Assembly: GCA_030737835.1 (NCBI GenBank) | Contig: JAUJYN010000013.1 | Coordinates: 988,806-1,052,805 of the forward strand | Length of the DNA: 64,000 nucleotides | DNA from: Acorus gramineus | Taxonomy: Eukaryota > Streptophyta > Magnoliopsida > Acorales > Acoraceae | Reading direction: 5' to 3' | Shown: positions 43,519 to 55,081 of the stretch, in pieces | Layout: each line of letters opens with the position of its first letter | Position numbering within the stretch: position 1 is the stretch's first letter | The notes under the pieces: model-generated | Seen by the model: the letters and a program-made list of their open reading frames with translations, nothing else | Databases searched by the model: none | Told to the model about the DNA's origin: nothing | Program-made: the position numbers and the translations under genes

Positions 43519-45300
43519 ATGACGCGGCGGGTCGAGCGTGAGGCGAGCGAGGAGGGTTGGAGGGTGCGGTCGAAACGGAGAGAGAGGAAGGAAGGAGCTA
43601 CGGAGGACATGGGTGGGAGAAGGACGAGCGGTGGAACAAGTCGGCCTTTGCGGAGTCAAGGAGGTCGATGCCCTAAGGGCTCTCGTTGCTTCAGATGCCT
43701 AGCCCTGGGACATTGGCATCGGGAATGCCGGGATCCCGTCATGTGCTTGCGGTGCAGGGGGACGGGGCATCGGGCGTTCGCGTGTCCTTTGGACCGTGTC
43801 CCTGGCAACCGGAGACTTACAGCCATGGCAGACAAGGCGCTGGAATTACAATTGGGGGATAGCTTTAATCCTTCGGAGGAGGAGAGATCACTACGGTGCT
43901 GCGTGGTGGCCACGGCCTCAGGGTGGTCACCCCCCTCGGAGGAGATGTCTCGCATGGTAGAACTCAAATGGGGGAAAAAGGACTGGGCAGTGGACAGGGT
44001 ATTGGGAACTGGAAGGGTCTTACTCAAAGTAACGGACCCCCGGCTTCGGGGTCGGATGGTGAGGCAGAGAACCATCCACGGAGAGGGGGGCTCGGTATAC
44101 TTAGCGGCGTGGTCCCCGGAGTTCGGGACTCGTCCTGCAGAAACGTATAGATGGAAGATGAGGCTAGTCGGCTTGCCCCTCCATTGGCAATCGCCTGGTT
44201 GTCTTAGGGAACTCATGGTCGGTTTTGGTAAAATCACCGCATTCGGACGGAGTGGAGTGGACCAGTCGGGGGCGACGTTCGTGGAGTTCTCTCTGGTGGC
44301 GGGGGTGCCCCGGCACTGGCCACGGTCCATGCGGGTAGCTCATGGACGTGAGGCTTTCCTCATTCAAATTGAAGCTCGAAGCGTGCACATGGCGTCGAAG
44401 CGAGCCTGGATAGAGGTCGTCAATGGGACCTCTAGGTCGAGCAGTTGCTCCTCATCGCAGGAGAGGGTGAGAGGCAGGGCAACACAAAGGAGAAGGACGA
44501 TCCCGAGTCACGACTCCAGGACGACTCGGCGCAAGTCACGACGAACGAGGACCAGGTCGCCGAGGAGGGACATGGTACGTTCTGACGGGACTGCCACCTC
44601 AGGGCACGCCGAGGTGTGGAACACGCAAAGCCAGCCGCGCGTCTCGGGCCCCACAATTCGATCAGAGGTCCATCGGGTGGTGTTGGACGAGTCGAGAAGA
44701 CCACCATCCCCTGACACTCAGGGCGTAAAGGGGTGTGTACAGACCCCCGCTAATAACAGGGGGTCGGGTACGCAAGTGCAGGAAACACAAGGGAGGGAAA
44801 GCACGATGGGAGGTGGGCCGGAGGGGGGTCGTAATGGGCCGGGCCTATTGGGCCAGGGAAAAAACTGGGTGTGGATAAGAAGGGACTCGTCGGGCCAAGT
44901 CGAACCAAGGCCCATCTCTTTCGGTTCGTTTGTAAATTCAAACCAGGGAAGCCCACTAATGGCTCCAAACAACTCTCGAGCAGCACTTTCCAATGGTGGT
45001 GTGGGTGCGGAAGCTCCGATTCCCGCGGAGAAGGAAGATGTTCGTCAACATATGCCCCCAGGGACGATCCTAGCTCACGAACGCGCGTTATCTTTGGGTT
45101 TGATGATCCAGGAACAGAGCAACACAAGTGGCTTCGTGAACAGTGTTAGGGGGGAGTTTGGCGCATGCGGACCGTTCGGGCAGGAGGACGACGAAGCGAG
45201 CTCACCGGGCAGGGGAGAGGGTGAGATCACAGGGGAGCAGACAACCCCTTTGCGGTTGGAAGATTCAGATCGGCATCATAGGAGGCAGGTGTCTCCATAG
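43519..45300 (+). CDS. LINE ORF1, zinc-knuckle RNA-binding protein
   Basis: 593 residues from ATG 43519 (MTRRVERE). The basic N-terminus is followed by two adjacent CCHC knuckles ([14 protein letters not shown] and [14 protein letters not shown], residues about 55-90). A globular region follows (about 130-290: [19 protein letters not shown]..., [17 protein letters not shown]), similar to the DUF4283-like domain of plant LINE ORF1. The C-terminal half is long, polar, Arg/Ser-rich and probably disordered. It would coat the LINE RNA in the cytoplasm. The frame is fully open. The stop at 45300 lies 50 bp before the ORF2 ATG. Confidence 0.88.
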   Translation: MTRRVEREASEEGWRVRSKRRERKEGATEDMGGRRTSGGTSRPLRSQGGRCPKGSRCFRCLALGHWHRECRDPVMCLRCRGTGHRAFACPLDRVPGNRRLTAMADKALELQLGDSFNPSEEERSLRCCVVATASGWSPPSEEMSRMVELKWGKKDWAVDRVLGTGRVLLKVTDPRLRGRMVRQRTIHGEGGSVYLAAWSPEFGTRPAETYRWKMRLVGLPLHWQSPGCLRELMVGFGKITAFGRSGVDQSGATFVEFSLVAGVPRHWPRSMRVAHGREAFLIQIEARSVHMASKRAWIEVVNGTSRSSSCSSSQERVRGRATQRRRTIPSHDSRTTRRKSRRTRTRSPRRDMVRSDGTATSGHAEVWNTQSQPRVSGPTIRSEVHRVVLDESRRPPSPDTQGVKGCVQTPANNRGSGTQVQETQGRESTMGGGPEGGRNGPGLLGQGKNWVWIRRDSSGQVEPRPISFGSFVNSNQGSPLMAPNNSRAALSNGGVGAEAPIPAEKEDVRQHMPPGTILAHERALSLGLMIQEQSNTSGFVNSVRGEFGACGPFGQEDDEASSPGRGEGEITGEQTTPLRLEDSDRHHRRQVSP

Positions 45301-45350
45301 GACAAACGTCGTTCCGGGTGTTCTACTTCAAGGAGTTACCAGTTTGTTTG

Positions 45351-48300
45351 ATGTTTAGCTGCCTAATTTGGAACATTCGGGGGCTACACGACCCGGCAAA
45401 GAGGAGGGCATTACGGGACATAGTGGCCACACACAGAATTCAGATATGTTGCATTCAAGAAACAAAGATGGAATTGGTGGAGAGTCAGACAATCACAGAG
45501 ATTGGGGCGGGGCTACTCGACGGATGGGGTTTCAAGGGAGCGAGAGGTGCAGCGGGTGGCATATTGATTTGCTGGAACTCGGCGTTATGGAGGGCGGTGG
45601 AGCAGTCGGTGGGAACCTATTCCCTGTCAGTCTTGTTGGAAGACCTACAAACAGGGGGGCGGTGGTGTTGCTCCAGCATCTATGGACCAAATGATGACGT
45701 AGATCGCGCAATACTATGGGGTGAGCTCTCGGCCATTCGATCGCGCTGGTCCGTGCCGGTGGCCTTCATGGGTGACTTTAACGTCATACGGAGGATGGAA
45801 GAAAGAAACCGGGCGGGGTATGCCACACCAGCCATGACTACATTCTCGGACTGGATCGAAGAGGAAGGTCTCATCGATATCCCGATTTCAAATCATGAAT
45901 TCACTTGGAGTAACATGCGCGAGGACCCGTCGTTGGCAAGGCTGGACCGGGTGCTCATTGACGAGGAATGGGAGGAATTGTATCCAGACTGTGGGGTCAG
46001 AGGCCTGCCCAGGGTGACTTCGGATCATGTTCCACTACTCCTCGAATCCTCCACATCCAGAAGACCCCGAGGACCCTTTCGTTTCGAATCTTGGTGGTGC
46101 GAGGTCGAAGGTGTGGAAGGACTAATCCGGCAATCTTGGGAGGCTAGCGCCAGCGGTCTAAGGGGCGCAAGGAGGGTAGCCTTCAAGCTCCGTAGACTCA
46201 AGCGGGTTCTTCGGCAATGGGGTTCGACGGTCCGAGCAGCCAGAGCAGAAAAGAAAGGCGCGTTGCTTCGGGACATCCTACGCCTAGACAGGGAGGAGGA
46301 ACAAGCAACCTTGGTAGAGGATGACCGTGTTGTTCGAAGCAACGCGAAAAGGGAGCTTGCGCTAATCCAAAAAATGGAGGAGATAGAATGGCGCCAAAAA
46401 TCAAAAGCGCTATGGTTGAAAGCGGGAGACAATGACACAAAGTTTTTCCATCAGGCAGCGAGCCAACGTCGAAGGGTAAATCATATCGCGAAAATTTAGA
46501 TTGGAGATAGTGTCTGGGAGGAACCGGAAGACATCCGGAGCAACCTCACGTCTCACTTCAAGCATTCCTTCCGCAAGCGCCGGGGATGGAAGCCGGACTG
46601 GATGGACCCTGGACTGCCGCGTCTTAGTCCCGAGCAGCTTGACATCTTGGAAGCTCCGTTCGGGGAGATTGAGATCTTTCAGGCGATCTCGAAGGCAGAA
46701 GGAGACAAAGCTCCAGGCCCCGATGGATTCAGTTTATCTTTCTTCCAAAGATACTGGTCCATAGTAAAGCATGACGTGGTGGCGATGTGTGATGAATTCT
46801 TCGCAGGCTCGCAGAGTGTGGGCTGTCTCAATGCATCAAACTTCGTTCTTATCCCAAAAAAGGAGGGAGCAACAAGGGTGGAGGACTTTAGACCGATATG
46901 CCTGGTGAATGGGGCCTATATGATCGTGGCGAAGGTCATGGCCAACAGGTTGAAATTGGTTTGCGGAGACCTCATCGAGCCATCCCAAGCGGCGTTTCTT
47001 CCGGGGCGGCTTCTCCAAGAGGGCTTCCTCACAGTACAGGAATTAGTGGCGGATCTTCAGAAAGATAAAAGGCAAGGCTTGGTATTCAAGCTAGACTTTG
47101 CGAAGGCATACGACAGTGTGGACCGGGATTTCTTACTGAAGGTGATGGAGCTGCATGGCTTCCAACCGAGATGGATCCGAATGGTGCGGCAATGTATCGA
47201 CTCGGCGCATGCATCCCTCTTGATAAACGGAGAGGTGTCGGGTTTTTTCCCTCTCAACAGGGGTCTGCGACAGGGAGACCCCCTCTCCCCGATACTTTTC
47301 GTCATCGTTGCGAACGTCTTGAGCCGGCTATGCGAGAAGGCAGCAGGGGCGGGATGGATCTCTGGTTTAGCTAGTTCGCAGGTGGGAAACAGGGTGGCGA
47401 TCCTGCAGTATGCGGACGACACAATTTTACTTAGCGAAGCAAGCGAGCGAAGCGTTCGGGGCTTTCGATTCATCCTTTTTTGCTTCGGTCTCCTATCAGG
47501 GCTCACTCTCAATCTTCGGAAGAGCACAATGCATGGAATACACATCACGACAGAGGAGGAGACTCGTTTGGCCGATTGCATGGGATGCCCACATAGTCCT
47601 TTCCCTACGAGGTACCTGGGCCTACCACTAGTAAAAGGAAGACTTACAAAGGAGCTATGGGATCCCCTTATCGACCGTTTCGAAAGGAGACTGTCGGGCT
47701 GGAAAGGCAAGATGTTGAGTTGGGGTGGGAGATTGACACTCCTTCAAGCGGTCCTGACCAATCTTCCCCTATTCTACCTGTCGGTGTTCAGGCTACCGAT
47801 TGGGGTACTCGAAAGAATCGATCGGATCCGCAGGAGATTCCTTTGGCAGGGAGGAGAGACCGACCGAAAGGCCCCCCATATGGTCGACTGGGAGTCAGTT
47901 TGCAAGCCGAAGCGAGAGGGGGGGTTGGGAGTGCTAAACTTAAGATACATGAACAAAGCCCTCATCACCAGATGGGTGTGGAGATGGCTATCGAGGGCAG
48001 CATCGATCTGGACGCACTTATTCAGGGACAGGTACGGGGGTGCGGGCTTGGGGGATCATCGATGGCCATCCCTAAACGCCAGAGCGAGCCAGATATGCAA
48101 AGGCCTATTTGCGGACCGCATGGAGGTAGTCAACGCCTTCGCATGGAAGATAGGAGACGGTAGATCAGTGCACTTCTGGATGGACCGATGGGCTGGAGAA
48201 GCGCGGCTTAGCGACCTGGTTCCGGATATTTTTAGACTAGCCGCCAAGAAGGAGGGATCCGTCTTTGAGTTCTTTCACGAGGGATCTGGGAGCTGGCAGG

Positions 48301-49007
48301 TTGAGCTGCTTCGAGGACGTTTGAACACTACAGAGACTGACCAATACGCTGTCTTGATGGACCGGATTAGTTCTCTACGGATTCTGGAAGGGAGCTCGGA
48401 TCAGATGCGATGGCAACCCAACGCGGCAGGGACGTTCTCAGTCAAGAGTGCTTATGCATGGTGGAGATTGACAGGAGCTGGGAGTCTTCCTACTTGCCCG
48501 AGATTCACTCAAATCTGGCGGCCAAAAGTCCCTTTGAAAATCAAGGTATTCATGTGGTTCCTCTCTCTCGAACGTCTTCTTACGAGAGCGTATCGAGCTC
48601 GGTGGGCACCAAATGAGTCCACGGCGTGTCCACTTTGTGCGGAGCCGTTGGAAACGGTCCAGCATTTATTCTGCACTTGCCCGGTGTCAAAGGAATTTTG
48701 GGATGAGGTGGGGATGCAGACTGGAGTCTGGACAGCCTTCACGTCGCTAGAAGAGATGTGGACAGTGCAGCCCGGAATGGCAAACTCGACGGACAGCAGA
48801 TTGGAGGCGACGATTGCGCGAACCATCATTCCGGCGGGGGCATGGACTATCTGGCGGACGCGGAATGAGGTCATCTTTCGAGGGGCGAGGATACACAAAG
48901 AGAACATGTGGGACATGTTTAGAGGGTGCATCAGGGACTGGGGACGGTTCATTGCGAAGGCGGAGGAGGTGGCATTCAGAGGCGGGAGGATATGCGTCAC
49001 GACGTAG
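45351..49007 (+). pseudogene. LINE ORF2: AP endonuclease, reverse transcriptase, zf-RVT; one in-frame TAG
   Basis: ATG 45351 ([12 protein letters not shown]) opens a 1,218-codon frame, interrupted once by TAG at 46497-46499; the same frame continues to TAG 49005-49007. The endonuclease (to about residue 235) shows [18 protein letters not shown] and the SDH box. The RT (about 420-700) shows [22 protein letters not shown] and the active site YADD (in QYADDTILL). A zf-RVT domain ([33 protein letters not shown]) lies near the C-terminus. No RNase H domain follows. ORF2 nicks DNA and primes cDNA synthesis at the target. The TAG falls between endonuclease and RT, so only the endonuclease part is expected without read-through. 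A single T-to-A type change could explain it. Confidence 0.92.
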
Positions 49008-49190
49008 CCATGGAGCGAGCCTCCTCAACCTTCCTGGCGGTTAGATGTCTCTTCTAACCTCGGAGAGTGAGGGGGTCCTTTTGTAACGTTTCTTTCTTTA
49101 TGTTTCTATTCGCCCTCCTTTCGGAGTTTGTAATTCGATATCAGAAATGAAATCGGGTAGCAAACATCTACCTTTCTTCAAAAAAAAAAA
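49008..49190 (+). other. LINE 3' UTR and poly-A tail
   Basis: About 170 bp with an AT- and pyrimidine-rich 3' part and an A-run (49179-49190) continuous with the target duplication. Confidence 0.85.
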
Positions 49191-49320
49191 AAAACGAAGA
49201 ATAACTATTTATATAATTTTTAAGCTTTACTTAAATATCATAAATTCATAATATGATTTTTTTATATATTAATCTATTTTTTTTTATTAAATTCACTATT
49301 TTTAACAACTAATTAATGAA

Positions 49321-50203
49321 GGGCACGGCTATCCCCACCGAGGGTTTTTCTTACCCCACCAATCGAAAAAAAAAAATCGGTGTTTTATCTTTTCCCACCG
49401 ATCCGGCCAGGTCGACCAGATTTGGTCGCCACTTCAGGTTTTGAACGACCGGACTTGGTCGCCATTTCAGATTTTGGGCGACCGGACTTGGTCGTCATTT
49501 CAGGTTTAGGACGACCGAACTTGGTCGAACAGGATTTGTAATAAAGTTTATAATTTTTTTCTTGGAAACATAATCCCATGACGTATATCTTCCTTGAATC
49601 CTTCATACCACTTCAAGTCTGAGTTGTAATGTAAGGAGAATCAATTATTATTCTTAAATGTAGAATATAAGAACAATTTTTTTTACATAAGTGACGGACT
49701 AATTTTCAAAAGCCAAATATATAATGTGTTTGGATCAACTGATAGGTTTTTTTTGTTTTCAAACCAAGAGTCATCTTAACTACGAATTCACACGAAGCTT
49801 AAAAATGATATATATTTGTCTAATAAGATATTTTTTTATAAAAAATTGAATTAATTGAAAGTATACCTACTTACATTTTTTTCGGCCCCTTAGCTGTTGT
49901 TTGGATCAAAGAATAAATGTAGAATATAATGGATAAACCCAAAAATTTATTTGTTTACAAAAAATAGGTAGATATAGTTTTAAACCCTGTTCGACCAATT
50001 ACAGTCGCCCAAAGCCTGAAATTGCGACCAATTACTGTCGCCCAAAACCTGAAATGGCGACCAAGTCCGGTCGTCCAAAATCTGAAATGACGACCAATTT
50101 CGGTCGATCTGGATTGGTGGGAACAGCCAAACACCGTTTTTTTTTTTTTTTTTTTTTTTGATTGGTGGGGTAAGAAAAACGATGAGTGGGGATAGACACG
50201 CCC
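49321..50203. mobile_element. Non-autonomous MULE-type element (883 bp) in intron 2 of PLAC8 gene 2
   Basis: Flanked by a perfect 9-bp duplication ATTAATGAA (49312-49320, 50204-50212). The ends GGGCACGGCTATCCCCAC and, in reverse, GGGCGTGTCTATCCCCAC are inverted repeats extending about 230 bp. Each TIR contains repeated GACC(G/A)NACTTGGTCG..ATTTCAG units of about 35 bp. No coding capacity. It lies 118 bp past the LINE. Confidence 0.85.
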
Positions 50204-50893
50204 ATTAATGAATTGTAATTTCAGTGAATAAAGAGTCAACCGGTTTGATCGATGAGTTGATTGATTTTTATTGGTTTTAATTCATGCTGTCGGATTTATA
50301 AGGTAAATCGAAACAGGATTTAAACTTACCCGGGTCTCATTGGATTTTAAAACACTGAGTTCATGTTCACATTACTTATGACACTGAATTAAAAAAAAAA
50401 AAAAAAAAAACCATAAAAGTTAACCAAAATAACTTTTGCTTTCCCCAAAAAGAAGTTTAGTTGTTAATATATTCCTTTTTCAGTTGGAGAGATAGATTGT
50501 TACTATGTTGAAGAGAATCGTGTGCATAAACGAGCTTTGATTTACCCAGCTCCAAAATCGTCCAAAAACTTACATAAATCATATATATTTATTTGAAGGT
50601 TATATCTTATATGTATTTTAAAGATACAAGAAAAAAAATCCATCAAAATGCATATCTTTTTTTTTTTTTTTGAAGGGTAAATGTTTGCTTCCTGATTTCA
50701 TGTCTGAGTTTGAATTACAAATTCAGAATTGGAAGAGAAAAGAGAATCAAAATGCATATACCTAGAAGAAAAACTATATATGACATTTTTGAATGATTAT
50801 TAGGGAGGTTGTATCATTTTTCAAAACTAAGATCAAGTCACAAACCACTCTTGGAACTGATGTTTAGAACAAGAAACAGATAGGTTTTTTTTT

Positions 50894-52070
50894 TGGAAAT
50901 TTTTTAAAATAACTCCTTAAAAAAAAGAATTTCATTTTTGACCCCAAGACCAGTTTATTTGTAAAACTGGCCATGAGAACTGTTTTGACCCGGTCAGCGT
51001 GCCATGTGGACACGTTGATCGGACAACATATTACCACGCGCGTTGACCCGAGTCGCACGCTCGCGTTGGCGGAGCCATGCATGCCCCCCCCCCCCCCCGC
51101 GCGCACGCAACTCAGGTCAACGCGCGCGCAGGGGGTGATTATTATTATTATTTGTTTTAACAAGACTATTTATACTTTTAATTCAATAAATTATTTGTCG
51201 AGGTATAATAAATAGATCCCAATAGGTGTTGAAAAAATTAATAAAATAATCTAATATGTAAACAAGCATGAAAAAATAAGCAAATGATCTAGTCCCAAAT
51301 ACAAATAATACTCATCATAATTTTTTTTCTCTCTTTCAAAATAATATTTGATTAGAGATAATTCAAGAAAGATAAGACCTAACTTTGATTTAAAATTAAG
51401 ATCAAGCTTAAATTTTTTAATTCAAATCAGATTTTAAATTTAAAATTAGATAATATTTCTTGTTAAAATTTTGAATTAACAAGAAAAAATTAAATTTTTT
51501 CTAATTTTAAATATTAAAAATATTATCTAATTTTAAATATTATCTAATTTTAAATTTTAAATCTGATTCGAATTAAAAAATTTAAGTTTGATCTTAATTT
51601 TAAATCAAAGTTAGGTCTTATCTTTCTTAAATTATCTCTAATCAAATATTATTTTGAAAGAGAGAAAAAGTTATGATGAATATTATTTGTATTTGGGACT
51701 AGATCATCTACTTATTTTTTCATGTTTGTTTACATATTAGCTTATTTTATTAATTTTTTCAACACCTAGTGGGATCTATTTATTATATCTCAACAAATAA
51801 TTTATTGAATTAAAAGTGTAAATAGTCTTCTTAAAAAATAAAAATAAAAAATAATCACTCCCCCACCCCCCCCGCGCGCGCGTTGATCCGAGGGGGGGTG
51901 AAACGTCTCCGCCGTGGTAATATGTTGTCCGGTCAGCTCGTCCACGTAGTGTGCTAACCAGGTCAAAACAGTCTCCAATGTCAGTTTTACAAATAAACTG
52001 ATCATTGGGTCAAAAATGAAATTTTTTTTTTTTTTTTTTTTAGTGAAGGGGCTATTTTAAAAATTTTCCC
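50894..52070. mobile_element. Long palindromic (foldback) element, arms ~560 bp
   Basis: The arm at 50894-51455 reappears in reverse complement at about 51520-52070 with few differences, around a ~65-bp centre that is itself partly palindromic (TTCTTGTTAA...TTAACAAGAA). Landmarks: GTCAAAA...CTGGT(C/T)A(G/A) and ACAACATATTACCACG near the ends; TAAGACCTAACTTTGATTTA near the centre. T-runs flank both sides and may be the target duplication. Comparison with gene 1 (4183-4300) shows it is inserted within intron 2. Its transcript would form a very long hairpin. Confidence 0.88.
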
Positions 52071-52103
52071 TTTTTTTCCCATTCAAAGCATCTTGGTCAT
52101 TTA

Positions 52104-52205
52104 TGGCCCGTTTGGGAAGACAAATAGCATTGGACCCAAAATTGGGTTTGTTTGCATGGAATAGAATAATATAGCTAGGCTAGCTATACCAGAATTACTC
52201 TGATA
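52104..52205. mobile_element. Partial MITE before exon 3 of PLAC8 gene 2
   Basis: GGCCCGTTTGGGAAGACAAATAGC starts here, resembling the Tourist/hAT-like MITE ends elsewhere. The right end is not clear, and it stops close to exon 3, where it replaces the acceptor-proximal sequence seen in gene 1. Confidence 0.35.
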
Positions 52206-52774
52206 TAATGTTTCTTGGCAAAAATCCCATCTTGGACATTGTTGAAGCTTGTGGACCAAGTGGGGCTATCTACGCAACGATAACCCTATTAACCGGACAT
52301 GGCTGCCTCTACTCCTGGTTCTACCGCTCTAAGCTGAGGAAACAGTATAACCTGGAACAGAGCCCCTACTTCCCCGACTGCGCCGTCCACTGCTTCTGTG
52401 AATACTGCGCCCTCTGCCAGGAGTACCGTGAGCTCAAGAACCATGGCTTTGACATGGACATCGGTAACTATTCCAACCCAATCTTCGATCTCTAAATTAT
52501 AACATAATAAATTCCAAGGACTCAAGGCCGGAACCGTTACGATCTGCGGTGACGGGGAATCTGGTGTAAGACCACTGCAAATGTTTTGTTTGTTTGTTTT
52601 TTTTTAATTATTTTAATTAATAATAAAATAATAAAGTTTCTTGTTATTGTGATAAAATATGAATGAGGCATGAATAAATATTTATAAAAGATGAAAAAAG
52701 ATAGTTGATTTGACAATTGATTTATAAGAGGTAATGATAGTTGATTTGACAGTGGGACCACATTTTTTTTTTTT

Positions 52775-53206
52775 GCCCATGTTTGGATACATAATAAGAC
52801 TTATTCTGGTGTATACAGTTATTCCAGCATAAATGGGTATAACAATGGAATAAGTGATTTTGTGTTTGGTTATGTTTTAAATTATTTTTGTTGGGAAACG
52901 TAATAATAAAGTTTTTGTTGTTTTAAAAATGTAAATAAAGTATGAATAAATATTTATAAAAGGTGAAAAAAAAATTATAGTTGATTTGATAGGAGATTTA
53001 TAAAAGGTAGTGACAGTTAATTTAACAGTTAACCCACATATTCCTTGTGAGTGTTTAACCTTGAATAACTTTAATTTCAAGGGTTGGCTGAAATCCCTAT
53101 ACCACTTTATATTAGTTTATTCTGACATAGGTTATTCCAAGGTATTCACTACATCTAAACACCAAAAAATTACTTATTATGCATTATTCCGTATCCAAAT
53201 AGGGGC
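52775..53206. mobile_element. MITE in intron 3 of PLAC8 gene 2
   Basis: The left end GCCCATGTTTGGATACATAA and the right end in reverse (GCCCCTATTTGGATACGGAA) are clear inverted repeats around an AT-rich 432-bp element. It accounts for much of the difference between intron 3 here (966 bp) and in gene 1 (191 bp). Confidence 0.7.
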
Positions 53207-53503
53207 TTGAGATGAATAACTTGGAATAACTTAATTCCAAGGGTTGACAGGAATCCATATACCAGTTAATTTGGTATACAGGTTTTCATTTATTCCAGTC
53301 ATCTAAACACACATTTTAAAACTATTCTAACTAATTCCCACTTATTCCGGTCCTATTCTTTGAATTATATATAACATGTGGTCATTGATGCTAAATGTTC
53401 TTAATCTTCATAGTTATATGTTATGGTAGGTTGGCAGGCCAACATGGAAAAGAAGGGGCAGGGAGGGATCGTACCGCCGGCTACGCAAGACATGATGCGT
53501 TGA

Positions 53504-54836
53504 AGAAGATCGTGTTGGTCGATTGAAGGCTCTCTCTATTCGTCTGCCGTCTAACGAGTTGATGAGCGATAATATATGTGTGCTTCACTATGTGATTCTG
53601 CTCTTTCTGTTGGTGCATGTGCGTTTTATTTATTTTCATTTTATAGGTAATGATGGAATATATATAATGTGAAAATTATGAATATGGTACGAAAACCACT
53701 CAGAGCTTTTGTGATTGTTTAATAAAATGTTGTCAATAAGATGATATACATGTTCAATAAAATCTTTTGTACTCGTTTGGAATTGGACATTTTTCTTGCT
53801 TTTTCTGTTTATGGTTTTACTCTTTCATAGTAGTCTTTTCTCTTCTCACCGGCTACTGTTCGGACATTTTTTTTTTTTCATGATTAATAGAAATGTCATT
53901 TGTAATATTACTCAAAAAAAAAATTATACACGTAAGTAGATTTAATAAGAGATTTTGCAATACATTTGCATTGACGTGATGATGATATTATTGTTGGGTT
54001 CCATTATATATGATCGATATACCACTTGATAAAAGTATTTATGGAAGCCATCAAACGTAAACGAGAGAACACATATATAAGATATGAAACACAGATTTAC
54101 ATGATGTGTGTTATTTTTTCATCCTCATAAAAACCTAGCGCTATTTCCCGGACAAAATATGGTGTTGATACCATGCCATAGATTTGTTAACTGCATGCAT
54201 GACAGCAAATTTTATGAATTTTCAATTAATCGAGGTAAAAACTGACCATACAAGTAATGAATATATGCAATGTTGTTATTTTCCTCTAGGCGTTTAGCAG
54301 AAGGAACATAATGATGAGTCGAACACTGGATGCACTGCAGAACATAAGCTGATATGCCCACTCCCCTGGTCCAGCTCTATTAACAGTTCAATTACACCGA
54401 TTTTTTTTTTTAAATATACACTTTTATATATATTGAAATACATACTTTTATACTAAATAAAATATAGATTTAGAGATATATAAGAATACTTCAAAAAAAA
54501 AATTTATTTTATGATAGAACCACATACACTACGATAACGCATTATATATTGCATTATCATAATATGTGGGTCGAGGGTTGCATACAAAATTATAAAATGA
54601 CTGGATGTATCAACGTTCATCACTCACCGTAGAACCTATATATGCAGGAACTGTATAAGCCATGGCGAGAACGTGATCTTGAGGGTCAGTTTTGAGTAAA
54701 TATATATGATTGACTTGGGTAGGGAGGAACGTGACTACAAAAACATGAGAAGGTGTTATGGAGCGGATGAGCCTTACCTCTATGGAGATTTACAATATAA
54801 TGTGTGTTCTCTTTTCATCTCGCAAGCAACATGTGC

Positions 54837-54876
<40 letters not shown>

Positions 54877-55081
54877 TCCGCCTTAACGAGTAATGCTAGG
54901 CCTGCAGTAGAGCGAGGTGGGCTGGATAGCAACCTCTCTTCATGGGCCCCTTAATCGAATTGCTTTATTAGTCGCCGTGAACTTGTGAATAGACCCATCT
55001 CGTGCCTCATTTTTCGTCCGTGTTCCAGTTTACCTATATGCCTTTATTCTTAATTAAGTGACGTGCAGATTTGTTCTTCTA
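53504..55081. other. 3' flank of PLAC8 gene 2 and gene-free DNA
   Basis: 53504 to about 53770 is the probable 3' UTR and terminator region (AATAAAA-like signals near 53720-53760). The remainder is AT-rich without recognisable genes. A (TA)n run lies at about 54842-54872. Confidence 0.45.

Larger units (their letters stand above)
43517..49190 (+). mobile_element. Nearly full-length L1-type LINE in intron 2 of PLAC8 gene 2
   Basis: It contains ORF1 (two zinc knuckles), ORF2 (endonuclease, RT, zf-RVT), a short 3' UTR and a poly-A tail (49179-49190), flanked by a perfect 13-bp duplication. It is markedly GC-richer than the surrounding intron. The 5' end lies two bases before the first ORF1 ATG, so the 5' UTR/promoter is missing or very short (a slight 5' truncation). 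Good preservation and perfect duplications indicate a young insertion. Confidence 0.95.
43183..53503 (+). pseudogene. PLAC8/PCR gene 2, exons intact in frame but exon-2 acceptor mutated and intron 2 expanded
   Basis: Exons by homology: 43183-43249, 43348-43419, 52248-52463 and 53430-53503. The joined frame is open for 142 residues. The N-terminus (MDVLSQTKWSTGLFACDED) lacks the Pro/Tyr-rich leader of gene 1. The cysteine block is C-C-M-T-I-W-C-P-C, then [15 protein letters not shown]. Exon 3 contains [20 protein letters not shown]; the tail ends QDMMR. The exon-2 acceptor is AT (43346-43347) where gene 1 has AG, so normal splicing should fail. An upstream AG (43316-43317) would keep the frame and add ten residues, but lacks a pyrimidine tract. 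Intron 2 holds a 5.7-kb LINE, a MULE-type MITE and a 1.2-kb palindrome. Intron 3 holds a MITE. Either a recent pseudogene or a gene with altered splicing. Confidence 0.75.

Noticed and set aside
54842-54872. (TA)n run as promoter
   Set aside because: A plain dinucleotide microsatellite with no gene downstream.
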